From Wolbachia endosymbiont (group A) of Longitarsus flavicornis (GTDB lineage Bacteria > Pseudomonadota > Alphaproteobacteria > Rickettsiales > Anaplasmataceae), in NCBI RefSeq assembly GCF_963931955.1, contig NZ_OZ008337.1, positions 372,001 through 436,000 of the forward strand: a stretch of DNA of 64,000 nt, given 5' to 3'. This document shows, in pieces, positions 43,754 to 51,868 of this stretch. The notes beneath the pieces were generated by a model. That model was not told the origin of the DNA. It was given only the letters and a program-made list of their open reading frames with translations, and did no database searches. Position 1 is the stretch's first letter; each line of letters begins with the position of its first letter. The translations under genes and the position numbers were made by a program.

Positions 43754-44374
43754 TTATATCTGATGATTAAAGATATCCACGTTTTCCCAACCCATTAAGT
43801 CTAACTCAATGCGAGTAGGAAGAAATTCAAAGCACTTTTGGGCCAATTCTTTTCTATTTTCACGTTCCAGCATTAAGTCTAGCTTTTCCTTTATCCTATG
43901 GAGATACAAAACATCAGATGCAGCATAACTTTTTTGTTTGTCTGTTAAATTTTCATTTCCCCAATCAGAAGATTGCTGCTGCTTATTTAGTTTGGTATCA
44001 AGCAGCTCTAAGCATAACTCTTTTAAGCTATGATTATCTGTGTAAGTGCGAACTAACCGTGAAGCTATTTTTGTGCAATAGCACGGAAGTGCCCAAGTTT
44101 CCAAGTAATGACGTATTATGCTTACATCAAATCGCGCGAAGTGAAATATTTTAGTTATATCTTTATCCTCTAATATTTTTCTCAAATTTGGCGCTGTATA
44201 ATCGTTCTTGAGTTGAACTAAGTGAGCGTTGCCATCATTAAAAGAGAGCTGCACAAGGCATAATCTATCTCTGCTATGAAGTAGCCCCATTGCCTCGGTA
44301 TCAACAGCTATAGACCTTACATCATCTGGTATTGAACTAGCTGGCAAGTCGTCTTTATATAAAAATATTCCCAT
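43754..44374 (-). CDS. RNase D-like 3'-5' exonuclease
   Basis: A 206-residue DEDD exonuclease with the RNase D catalytic core but without HRDC domains, as usual for the short alphaproteobacterial form. Exo I is SIAVDTEAMGLLHSRDRLCL (D, E), exo II is IFHFARFDVSIIRHYLETW (D), and exo III is KSYAASDVLYLHRIKEKL (YxxxD). It probably trims tRNA or other structured RNA 3' ends. The start at ATG 44374 (MGIFLYKDDLP) fits the family; the longer frame to 44458 is unlikely. Confidence 0.87.
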   Translation of the reverse strand: MGIFLYKDDLPASSIPDDVRSIAVDTEAMGLLHSRDRLCLVQLSFNDGNAHLVQLKNDYTAPNLRKILEDKDITKIFHFARFDVSIIRHYLETWALPCYCTKIASRLVRTYTDNHSLKELCLELLDTKLNKQQQSSDWGNENLTDKQKSYAASDVLYLHRIKEKLDLMLERENRKELAQKCFEFLPTRIELDLMGWENVDIFNHQI

Positions 44375-44547
44375 AAAGCTTTGTGGAATAATTAAAAACT
44401 TATGATAATCAAAAATAAGCCTTAAGTATACGAAAAGATCATAGAAGGAACCACGCAAATTTATGGACTCTCACATTTTTCGTGTACACGGGGGTTTACA
44501 AATTGCTGTATATGCCTATAATTAAGTAAATTTAGGTTAATTTAATT

Positions 44548-44620
44548 GCGGGAGTAGCTCAGTTGGTAGAGCGCAACCTTGCCAAGGTTGAAGTCGAGGG
44601 TTCGAACCCCTTCTCCCGCT
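44548..44620 (+). tRNA. tRNA-Gly (GCC)
   Basis: A 73-nt cloverleaf: acceptor GCGGGAG pairs with CTCCCGC, discriminator T; anticodon loop TTGCCAA gives GCC; T-arm GAGGG-TTCGAAC-CCCTT. Dispersed repeat copy B starts 33 bp downstream. Confidence 0.95.
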
Positions 44621-44652
44621 CTTTACTTTCAAAATCATTTCGTCAAAAATCC

Positions 44653-45112
44653 CTTGACAAACTCCGCCAGCCCCCTTATCATGGAACTGAAGCTATTGTA
44701 TTTGCTTTCGCCAATCTGCAGATTAAAAGGTAAGGATTACTTAATGTATCGGCGTCTTATGTTTAATTTTTTGCAGTATATAGATACTGTATGTCTTTAC
44801 AAAACTTCATCTACATCTAGATTTTTATCTAAATAAGCTGAACGCGCTTATAAAGCGTTACAAGACATCAAAAAATGCCAATACTCGACAGAGATAGTAA
44901 AAGACTAGCTAACTCGGGGATTCTTTGTCTTTTTTTCTGCTTGGTAAATTTCTTAAACATTTGCAGCGTAGGTTAGTTGCAATTAAAAGCAGCTGAATTT
45001 CGCTTGTCAAGCGTTTAAAACATAAAAAACGCCAATATTTTAAAGCGGATAATAACCACGGGGCTTCTTTTGCCTTTTTTTCGTTTGGTAAATTTCTTAA
45101 TATTTATAGCTA
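44653..45112 (+). repeat. ~450-bp dispersed repeat, copy B, with promoter and small ORF
   Basis: Nearly identical to 23187-23640, including the TTGACA-17-TATCAT promoter (44654-44682) and the small frame LLYLLSPICRLKGKDYLM ... SSTSRFLSK (to 44836). Differences include a synonymous change in Phe (ttc/ttt) and several in the 3' part. It lies just after tRNA-Gly. Confidence 0.75.
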
Positions 45113-45147
45113 ACATGAAGCTAAGTGCAAACTTTGTTAAACACAAC

Positions 45148-45566
45148 AAATGATGTCATCCCAGTGCTCCTTTTTTTGTCATCCCAGTGCCCAAACACTG
45201 GGATCCAGGAAAGTTTGCTTGTGAGCAAGCAAACTATCATAGAAAGTGGTTACAACGTTTTCAATGAGATTGCAGAAAGGCTGGATCCCAGTGTCTGGGC
45301 ACTGGGATGACACCGTCTTGGATGGAAATCAGTGTCGGAGCACTGGGATGACACCCTGACAATCGTCATCCCGCTACGTGTTAGCGGCTAAGAGATACCG
45401 TGACGGTATGACGTAGGACTGCTGTCATGCCAGTGCTTGACACTGGCATCCAGTCTTTATTATGCAGCCACTTGGTTAGAATTAAGTTTTCTGGATCCCA
45501 GTGTCTGGGCACTGGGATGACACCTCTGGGCACTGCCGTCATAAAGGAACCAGTGTCAGCTACTTG
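45148..45566. repeat. Dense palindromic repeat array between the dispersed repeat and IS5 copy 2
   Basis: At least five double hairpins: tgtcatcccagtgctcc..., gtgcccaaacactgggatcc, ctggatcccagtgtctgggc actgggatgac, gtcatcccgctacgtgttag cggc, gtcatgccagtgcttgacac tggcatcc and ctggatcccagtgtctgggc again. No gene is seen in this stretch. Confidence 0.85.
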
Positions 45567-45570
45567 AATA

Positions 45571-46462
45571 GACTTCTTTCAAAATTCATGTATGGAGCTC
45601 AAAATTGTGAATTGCAGCAATCAAATTAAACCTTAAACCAAAACGTTTTCGTCGGTTTCTATACCTGTCCGAGATGATTTTAAACCTTTTCAATAAGCCA
45701 ATTACGTTTTCAACAATTGCCCTTTGGCTCATAAGTGCCCTGTTCTCTTTTTTTTGTTCTTTGCTTAACGGATTCTTTTTCATTTTCCTGTGCGGTAATA
45801 CAACATTTTTGTGTATCTTCTGCATTCCCCTGTAGCCGGCATCAGCTAAGATTTTGGTGTCCGGTAATATTGCTACCTTTGATTCTCTAAACATCCGAAA
45901 ATCGTGTTTTCTACCATTCGAGAAAGATGTGCATATGACTTTTTTACTCTTCTTCTCTGTTACTATTTGTGTTTTTATAGTATGCCTTTTTTTCTTTCCA
46001 GAGTAGAAGGGCTTTTGCTTTTTTTTGGTCTCTCTACTGGCGTTTCAGTTCCGTCTATTACTAAAACTTCATATTCTACATCACTCTTTAATAGCTCTTT
46101 TTTTCCTGGTAATGCAAAATCTGGATGTTTTATTAATATGTCTTCTACCTATCTTATTATTTTAAAACTGTTACTTTCACTCATGCCATAGCTTTGCCCA
46201 ATATGAAAATATGTACGATATTCTCTTATATATTCCAGTGCCATAAGTAGCCTGTCTTCTATGCAAAGTTTACTTTTTCTTCCACTTCTAGCTTTTTTTC
46301 TTTTATCCTCCACTTCTAGAATTTCTACCATTCACTCAAATGTTGCTTTTTTTACCCCTGTTAAACGTCGAAACTTTTCTCCTTCTAACTTTTCTATTTC
46401 CTTATATTTCATGCTTTCAAATACTTCATCTTACACTCCCTCTAACAATTTTGAAAGAAGTC
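45571..46462 (-). mobile_element. IS5-family element, copy 2 (892 bp)
   Basis: Same ends (gacttctttcaaaatt) and TA target duplication as copy 1. It carries the same broken transposase: MKYKEIEKLEG start, TGA, TAG and a frameshift, with the last piece at 45586-45894. It inserted in the palindromic array about 75 bp before the PilM-like operon, where it may displace or supply promoter sequence. Confidence 0.92.
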
Positions 46463-46538
46463 TAATATTTCCCTCTAACGTTTAATGAATTTCAATAAAT
46501 TGCCTTTTTAATTCTAGATAAGTATATGCTTTGTTAAT

Positions 46539-47978
46539 ATGTTTAGTTCAAAATCCAAAAGTAAGTTTATGCTTTCTATTGGAGAAGAAGGCATAATGTT
46601 ACTATATTTTAAAAATAACACTTTAAATAAAAGGTATTTTGTTAAGGGCAAAAACGATAAAGCAGTTTCCGACTTAATTTCATGTCTTTCATCAGATAAA
46701 AAAGCACCTTTATACCTGGTGCTTAATCATGCAGATCAAAACTACTTGCTACAGTCTATTCCAAGGGTAAATAAGATTAGCGCCTATCTATCAGCAAAAA
46801 CAAAGATGGAGCATTTTACTCGCAATAACGATATAAGCTCAATTTTTTTGGTTGAGAAGCCAAACGAATTTAATCAAAACTGGTGCTATCTCCTTGTTTC
46901 ATTAAAAGCAAAGCATTTAGTAGAATATTGGTTGAATGTGTTCATTGAGATAGGCTCTAACTTTAAGGGAATATTAATGTTTCCTATAGAAATAAGTAAT
47001 ATAACAAAAAAGATTCTACATAAAGATCCTAATAATTGGAAAATTACAGTTGCTGCAACTAAAACGGGAGGCTATAGACAAGTGGTTCTTAAAGAGAATA
47101 AAATGGTACTTACGCGTTTGATACCATTTACTAATGATAATTTACCAGGAATTATTGCGGGTGGAATATATCAGGAAGTGCAAGATACTATTCGATCCTT
47201 AACTAAGTTTGGGTTCGAAAAAAATAACCCTATCGACCTTTGCATTATAGTGTCAGAAGATATTAAAGCTAATTTATCAGTCATAAATTTTTCAGAGAAT
47301 AGCGTAAGCATATTAACTCCATATGAGTTAGGCAAGCTATTGGGAGCAGAGCTAGCCATAAGTGAAAAAGATAACTTTTGCGATACCATAATTTTGTTTC
47401 ACAGCTTTAAGAATAAATTAGCAGCTATTTTTAATACAAAAGAAACTAAAGAATTTTATCTATTCAATTACCTTTATTTAAACTCTCCTCGAACTTTTCT
47501 ATACTTTGCTTTGGTTTTAGTTGTAATTAATGCACTTTGTTTGCTAAATTTGTATTCAAACTTCAATGTCGCTGATAATTTATCCGCAAAGCAGAGCACC
47601 TTAAATAACCAACTAATAAAACTTAGCCAAAGCTATAATGTAAAAAAAATAGATGAAATTTATGATTTTATTAATATCAATAATATTTTATCAAAAATAG
47701 AATATTCTCCTCTTACACAAGTTAAGTATGTAGAAAAGTTAAAAGTACCAGGCATAGAGCTTCAATCATTTGAATGGAATTATAATGAGGCAAAAAATTA
47801 TATTACCACAACTTTAAGGTTTAATTTTCAATCCGGTAAAAATATTTCTTATCAATACGAAAAACTACAAAAAAATTTAAACGATAATTTCCGTACCCAC
47901 GACATCAGTATTTCTAACTTACCTGCTGCTAAAGGGCAAAATCTATCTATTAATGTTGAAATAGGAGAGGCTATGTAA
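46539..47978 (+). CDS. PilM/GspL-like protein, first gene of a three-gene operon
   Basis: A 479-residue protein with a soluble N-terminal part of about 315 residues (KFMLSIGEEGIMLLYFKNNT, LYLVLNHADQNYLLQSIPRV, WKITVAATKTGGYRQVVLKE, SLTKFGFEKNNPIDLCIIVS). This strand pattern recalls the actin-like fold of PilM or the GspL cytoplasmic domain. One membrane segment follows (FLYFALVLVVINALCLLNLY, about residues 322-341), then a periplasmic coiled coil (AKQSTLNNQLIKLSQSYNVK) and an alpha/beta domain. This PilM-PilN fused order resembles GspL. Family membership is inference from architecture only. It is followed 4 bp later by a PilN/PilO-like gene. Confidence 0.6.
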   Translation: MFSSKSKSKFMLSIGEEGIMLLYFKNNTLNKRYFVKGKNDKAVSDLISCLSSDKKAPLYLVLNHADQNYLLQSIPRVNKISAYLSAKTKMEHFTRNNDISSIFLVEKPNEFNQNWCYLLVSLKAKHLVEYWLNVFIEIGSNFKGILMFPIEISNITKKILHKDPNNWKITVAATKTGGYRQVVLKENKMVLTRLIPFTNDNLPGIIAGGIYQEVQDTIRSLTKFGFEKNNPIDLCIIVSEDIKANLSVINFSENSVSILTPYELGKLLGAELAISEKDNFCDTIILFHSFKNKLAAIFNTKETKEFYLFNYLYLNSPRTFLYFALVLVVINALCLLNLYSNFNVADNLSAKQSTLNNQLIKLSQSYNVKKIDEIYDFININNILSKIEYSPLTQVKYVEKLKVPGIELQSFEWNYNEAKNYITTTLRFNFQSGKNISYQYEKLQKNLNDNFRTHDISISNLPAAKGQNLSINVEIGEAM

Positions 47979-47982
47979 GCTA

Positions 47983-48591
47983 ATGACCATTTTTCAGTTA
48001 AAAAGAAGAGTTGCAACTCAGCTTATATTGTATTTGTTATTATCTGTTGGATTAATAGGGTTATTAACATATGTTGTTATCTATAATGAAAAAATTTATA
48101 ATAAAAACCAAATTGAGATTGATAAAATACGTTTTATTAATTTACAGATTACTGAGATTCAAAAAAAGGAAGTCATTCTAAATAAAAATCTAGATTTATG
48201 GAAAAAAATTTCCTCTTCAAATTTACATAGTAGCAGATACATTGCAAATTTAAATTTTGAGCTTAACAGGTTATATAAAAAGTACTATATATTAGAACCT
48301 GAAATATCAATTTCTATACCTGAAGAGGTTGAGCTCCACAACAAAAGTGAACGCACAAAAGTAATAAAAAGTGAAGTGGCCCTAAATTTAAGCTCAATCA
48401 GCGATAAGCATATTTTTTTATTTTTACAGTCTATTCCAAATCTGCCTGGTTATGTTATGATCAAATCTCTTATTTTAAACAAGCAGAGAAATATTGATGC
48501 TGCAGCTATGAACCAGATTTTGAGTGGTAATATGATAGAAATAGTGAGAGCTAATATAGTCTTTGATTGGTATACTATATTAAGTAGATAA
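47983..48591 (+). CDS. PilN/PilO/GspM-like bitopic membrane protein
   Basis: A 202-residue protein: short basic N-terminus (MTIFQLKRRVATQ), one membrane segment (LILYLLLSVGLIGLLTYVVI), then a long coiled coil (NEKIYNKNQIEIDKIRFINL ... IQKKEVILNKNLDLWKKI) and a C-terminal ferredoxin-like-sized domain (HIFLFLQSIPNLPGYVMIKS). This single-TM plus coiled-coil plus small-domain plan is shared by PilN, PilO and GspM. No sequence motif proves it. It is coupled to both neighbours with 4-bp gaps. Confidence 0.55.
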   Translation: MTIFQLKRRVATQLILYLLLSVGLIGLLTYVVIYNEKIYNKNQIEIDKIRFINLQITEIQKKEVILNKNLDLWKKISSSNLHSSRYIANLNFELNRLYKKYYILEPEISISIPEEVELHNKSERTKVIKSEVALNLSSISDKHIFLFLQSIPNLPGYVMIKSLILNKQRNIDAAAMNQILSGNMIEIVRANIVFDWYTILSR

Positions 48592-48595
48592 GATA

Positions 48596-49411
48596 ATGAA
48601 TATAAAGCTGTTTTTTATTTTTACGCTACTCATTTCCAATGTTAATGCATATTGCAGTTGTGAAGATATTATAGAAAGCATAGGAATTTGTAAGAAGTAT
48701 TCTTGCCGACAACATATTAGCAATGAAGATTTTATTGAGCATAAAATATTAGGATTAAATAGTGAAAATTTATGCGTATATATAGAAAAACAAGGTAATG
48801 ATGAAATGGTTTGTCATCATTCTCAGTATGGAATGATGATAGAAAAAAGATATTTTGAAAGTATTCTTAAAGTTGGTAATCAAGAAATCGATGATTTTAT
48901 TGATATAGCAAATTTGCGTGCAAAAGAGTGTTTCTTTATTAACAATCAAAGACTAAGCTATACAGATCGGGACAACATAATAAGAGAAGCAGCGGAAAGT
49001 GACTTTGACGTTTTGTCACAATATAGTAACGTAAAAAGCATTTTTTTTGATGAAGAGCCAGTTAATAGAATGGTCAATGAAATGGAAAAGTTCAATTTAC
49101 GGTCTTCAAGAGCTGCAAAAGAGGAGGTATCAGATAATTTCAACTGTAAGGTAGTGAGTTTAGACTCAATTTTATATCTTTCTCCCGATACATGGAAAAT
49201 ATGGGTAAATGGAAAACTGTTTATAAATACTAAGGATTTAAAAGTGCACTCAGTCACTGAAAATTATGTAACTTTTGTATGGACCGTAGATCAAAAAGCA
49301 ATAAAAAAGCATGCGAATGATTCTCAAAATGTATATTTTGGATATGGGAGTATTATGTTTACGCTTTATCCAAAACAAAAATTTGACTTGGATAGCTTAT
49401 CTATTAAATAA
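48596..49411 (+). CDS. Secreted protein of unknown function, third gene of the operon
   Basis: A 271-residue protein with a signal peptide (MNIKLFFIFTLLISNVNAYC; cleavage after VNA or at Cys) and several cysteines in the first 45 residues (CSCEDIIESIGICKKYSCR), suggesting periplasmic disulfides. The C-terminal part (LYLSPDTWKIWVNGKLFINT, VHSVTENYVTFVWTVDQKA) is beta-rich. The motif 'W-x-I-W-V-N-G' recalls periplasmic pilus/secretion accessory proteins, but no family is recognised. It is the last gene of the unit; tRNA-Arg follows. Confidence 0.6.
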   Translation: MNIKLFFIFTLLISNVNAYCSCEDIIESIGICKKYSCRQHISNEDFIEHKILGLNSENLCVYIEKQGNDEMVCHHSQYGMMIEKRYFESILKVGNQEIDDFIDIANLRAKECFFINNQRLSYTDRDNIIREAAESDFDVLSQYSNVKSIFFDEEPVNRMVNEMEKFNLRSSRAAKEEVSDNFNCKVVSLDSILYLSPDTWKIWVNGKLFINTKDLKVHSVTENYVTFVWTVDQKAIKKHANDSQNVYFGYGSIMFTLYPKQKFDLDSLSIK

Positions 49412-49424
49412 CTTAAATATATAT

Positions 49425-49498
49425 GCGCTTGTAGCTCAGTTGGATAGAGCGTTGCCCTCCGGAGGCAAAGGCCGTGGGTTCGAATCCCTCCAAGCGCA
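49425..49498 (+). tRNA. tRNA-Arg (CCG)
   Basis: A 74-nt cloverleaf: acceptor GCGCTTG pairs with CAAGCGC, discriminator A; anticodon stem TTGCC/GGCAA with loop CTCCGGA, anticodon CCG; T-arm GTGGG-TTCGAAT-CCCTC. Confidence 0.95.
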
Positions 49499-49564
49499 CT
49501 TTAATTAAATTTGACAATAGTACTTTCACATAAGATAATAAAGGGATTTATTTAGAGCATAATT

Positions 49565-50038
49565 ATGTCTGGTGGTACCATAAACAAAGTCATACTAGTT
49601 GGTAATTTAGGAAAAGATCCTGAAATTAGGACTACACAAAATGGAAAAGAAATGGCAAGTTTTTCAATAGCCACGTCTGAAAGTTGGACTGATAAATTTT
49701 CTGGTACGCGCTCTGAAAAGACAGAATGGCATAATATCGTAATTTTTAGTGAAGGATTAGTAAAAATCGTCAAAGATTTTGCACGTAAAGGCAGTAAAGT
49801 TTATGTTGAAGGTTCTTTGAGAACTAGAAAATGGACTGACCAAAACGGTAGTGAAAGATACACAACAGAGGTGGTTCTATATAATTTTAATAGCGCTCTT
49901 ACTCTCCTCGATTCACGACCAAACTCTGATTACAAGCCGAGTGAATACAAGCAAAATGAAACAGAACAAAAAAATAAGCACGAAAGTTTTGACAACGATA
50001 TAAAAGATGAACTAATCGACGATGAAATACCATTTTAA
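49565..50038 (+). CDS. ssb: Single-stranded DNA-binding protein
   Basis: A 157-residue SSB. The OB-fold at the N-terminus has MSGGTINKVILVGNLGKDPE, TQNGKEMASFSIATSESWTD and KGSKVYVEGSLRTRKWTDQN. A polar linker follows, and the acidic C-terminal tip ends LIDDEIPF, the motif that recruits replication and repair proteins. dapA starts 9 bp after the stop, so the two are probably cotranscribed. Confidence 0.97.
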   Translation: MSGGTINKVILVGNLGKDPEIRTTQNGKEMASFSIATSESWTDKFSGTRSEKTEWHNIVIFSEGLVKIVKDFARKGSKVYVEGSLRTRKWTDQNGSERYTTEVVLYNFNSALTLLDSRPNSDYKPSEYKQNETEQKNKHESFDNDIKDELIDDEIPF

Positions 50039-50047
50039 TAACTTCAG

Positions 50048-51001
50048 TTGAAATCTACATTTTTATGGACTGCTTGTGTTACTCCATTTAATTACAATGG
50101 GGATAGCGTAGATTATAGCAGTTTGCAGCGTTTACTGACAATGCAAGTTAAAGCTGAAAATGGTATAGTGTTACTGGGTAGCACAGGTGAAAGCCTATCG
50201 CTTACTGATTCTGAAAAACGCGAGTTAGTTGAATTTGTATGTAAGCTAAAATTAAATACGAAAATTATAATTGGCGTACCAGGGGTGAATCTATATCAGA
50301 CTCTTGAATGGCTTGATTTTTGCAAGGATATGCCTATTCACGGCTATCTAATGACAACTCCCATTTATGCAAAGCCCGGAATTATGGGGCAGACTTTATG
50401 GTTTGAAAAGCTACTTGAAAAAGCACATGTGCCGGCTATGTTTTACAATATTCCATCGAGAGCAGGAGTGAGTCTTCACGCCGAAACTGTACGCAACTTA
50501 TCCAGCCACGAAAAATTTTGGGCTATCAAAGATTCAAGTGGCACCGTTGATACTTTAGCTCAGTATAAGAAAGTTGCTCCAAATATTGAGGTCTTTTGCG
50601 GAGATGATAATATGATATCTGATATGGCAGCTTATGGTGCGGCTGGCCTGGTTTCCGTTGCTTCCAATGTTTGGCCACGCATAGCGCATGAATATGTTAA
50701 GAAATGTCTGAACGACGAACTCTCTTCACTGTCATTCCAGCGCGTGACGCTGGAATCCAGAAGGAAACCTGTTCAAATGACAGGAAATGACATGAAAAGT
50801 TCAACAGATATCTGGCAACAAGCCTGCAAAGCTCTATTTATTGCCAGCAACCCAATACCTACTAAAGCGCTATTACACGACATTGGGCTCATAGAACACA
50901 AAACTGTCCGCCTACCACTCAGCACAGAAGACTTGCCGTCTGTTGAAACATTAAGGCAAGCCAATAAAATGATTCTTGGATGGAAAGAACTGATTAATTA
51001 G
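50048..51001 (+). CDS. dapA: 4-hydroxy-tetrahydrodipicolinate synthase with in-frame repeat
   Basis: First committed enzyme of the DAP/lysine pathway, condensing pyruvate and aspartate semialdehyde. The 317-residue TIM barrel starts with TTG 50048 (KSTFLWTACVTPFNYNGDSV). GIVLLGSTGESLSLTDSEK is the substrate loop, AMFYNIPSRAGVSL has the catalytic Tyr, and FWAIKDSSGTVDTL has the Schiff-base Lys. A palindromic repeat (50730-50783) adds SFQRVTLESRRKPVQMTG in the C-terminal helical region, where the family has a loop, without breaking the frame. With the insert the protein is about 20 residues longer than usual. Confidence 0.95.
   Translation: MKSTFLWTACVTPFNYNGDSVDYSSLQRLLTMQVKAENGIVLLGSTGESLSLTDSEKRELVEFVCKLKLNTKIIIGVPGVNLYQTLEWLDFCKDMPIHGYLMTTPIYAKPGIMGQTLWFEKLLEKAHVPAMFYNIPSRAGVSLHAETVRNLSSHEKFWAIKDSSGTVDTLAQYKKVAPNIEVFCGDDNMISDMAAYGAAGLVSVASNVWPRIAHEYVKKCLNDELSSLSFQRVTLESRRKPVQMTGNDMKSSTDIWQQACKALFIASNPIPTKALLHDIGLIEHKTVRLPLSTEDLPSVETLRQANKMILGWKELIN
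50730..50783 (+). repeat. Palindromic repeat inside dapA
   Basis: tgtcattccagcgcgtgacg ctggaatccag then gttcaaatgacagg. Read in frame as SFQRVTLESRRKPVQMTG. Confidence 0.85.
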
Positions 51002-51485
51002 TAGGACAAGGATTACAACCTTTATCAGCACCATCAGCTTTCACACCATCAAACGAGCTACCTGGTGTTGGTGGAGAAGAAGAGCGTTCAATTATTTCAC
51101 TTAAAAGGAACATAACAAATGGATTTGCTATTAGAGTTACAACACCTATAGCTATAGGTGATGTGACACCAAGAGCAACTAAACCCGCTCCGATTCCAAA
51201 ACAAGTAACAGCCCCTGCTATAGCAGGTCCAGCCAGCTTACTTGAGTTATCAATCAATTCAATATGTGTCTGTTCTTTTGCATTTTTTCTGTAAAAGTCT
51301 TTATTGAGCGATACAATTCCCAAAACAGCACATCCAAGTAGCGGTAGCATAGAGCCAATCATTCCCCCTACAATCAGAGGTGATAAACTAGAATGATACA
51401 TAGTAAGAGCTATGGTACTAGCTATAAGCCCTACAGAACCTATGGTTATTGCTGCATATGATGCAAGCTTTTTTTGATTAGTCAT
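50994..51485 (-). CDS. Hypothetical membrane protein
   Basis: A 163-residue protein with four hydrophobic segments (ASYAAITIGSVGLIASTIAL; LIVGGMIGSMLPLLGCAVLG; IAGAVTCFGIGAGLVALGV; PIAIGVVTLIANPFVMFLL), Gly/Ala-rich, with a short hydrophilic C-terminal tail (SSSPPTPGSSFDGVKADGAD). Convergent with dapA, overlapping its stop by 8 bp. No family is recognised; similar Gly-rich small membrane proteins occur in Wolbachia. Confidence 0.65.
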   Translation of the reverse strand: MTNQKKLASYAAITIGSVGLIASTIALTMYHSSLSPLIVGGMIGSMLPLLGCAVLGIVSLNKDFYRKNAKEQTHIELIDNSSKLAGPAIAGAVTCFGIGAGLVALGVTSPIAIGVVTLIANPFVMFLLSEIIERSSSPPTPGSSFDGVKADGADKGCNPCPTN

Positions 51486-51649
51486 GAATACCTTTTTTAT
51501 TAATATAATCCTTTATTGTATATAATTTTGCAATCAATATCAATTTCATAATAGAGGGCTTTTTAATCGACTTTGAGCGCACCTTAGTCTATATAATCCT
51601 AATATCTTAAGCTATAAGACATGCCAGATCTATAGCTAAAGCGGATTAG

Positions 51650-51868
51650 GTTTACCGACGATTTGAAAAATCGTCAAGGTGTCGTCTGGGTAGCCCCTTT
51701 CTTGTCATTCCAGTCTGGAATCCAGTTTTCCATATAATCTTATCGAAAACGTTGTAACCACTTTCTATGCTAGTTTGCTTGCTTACAAGCAAACTTTTCT
51801 GGATCCAAGTAGTCAAGCTACTCGGATGACACCGTCATAAAGGAATCAGTTTGCATGACATCTCATGA
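51650..51868. repeat. Repeat cluster downstream of guaA
   Basis: The 383-bp gap holds the recurring text ctaaagcggattaggtttac cgacgatttgaaaa, then gtcattccagtctggaatcc, gaaaacgttgtaaccacttt ctatgctagtttgcttgc (also at 45233, reversed) and tggatccaagtagtcaagct actcggatgac. No gene is seen. Confidence 0.7.

Noticed and set aside
44579..44650. Coding frame starting inside tRNA-Gly and running into the dispersed repeat
   Set aside because: The first part is tRNA sequence; only the shared repeat frame downstream could be coding.
45148..45566. Possible CRISPR array
   Set aside because: The repeats are palindromes of variable spacing and length with similar spacers; no cas gene is present.
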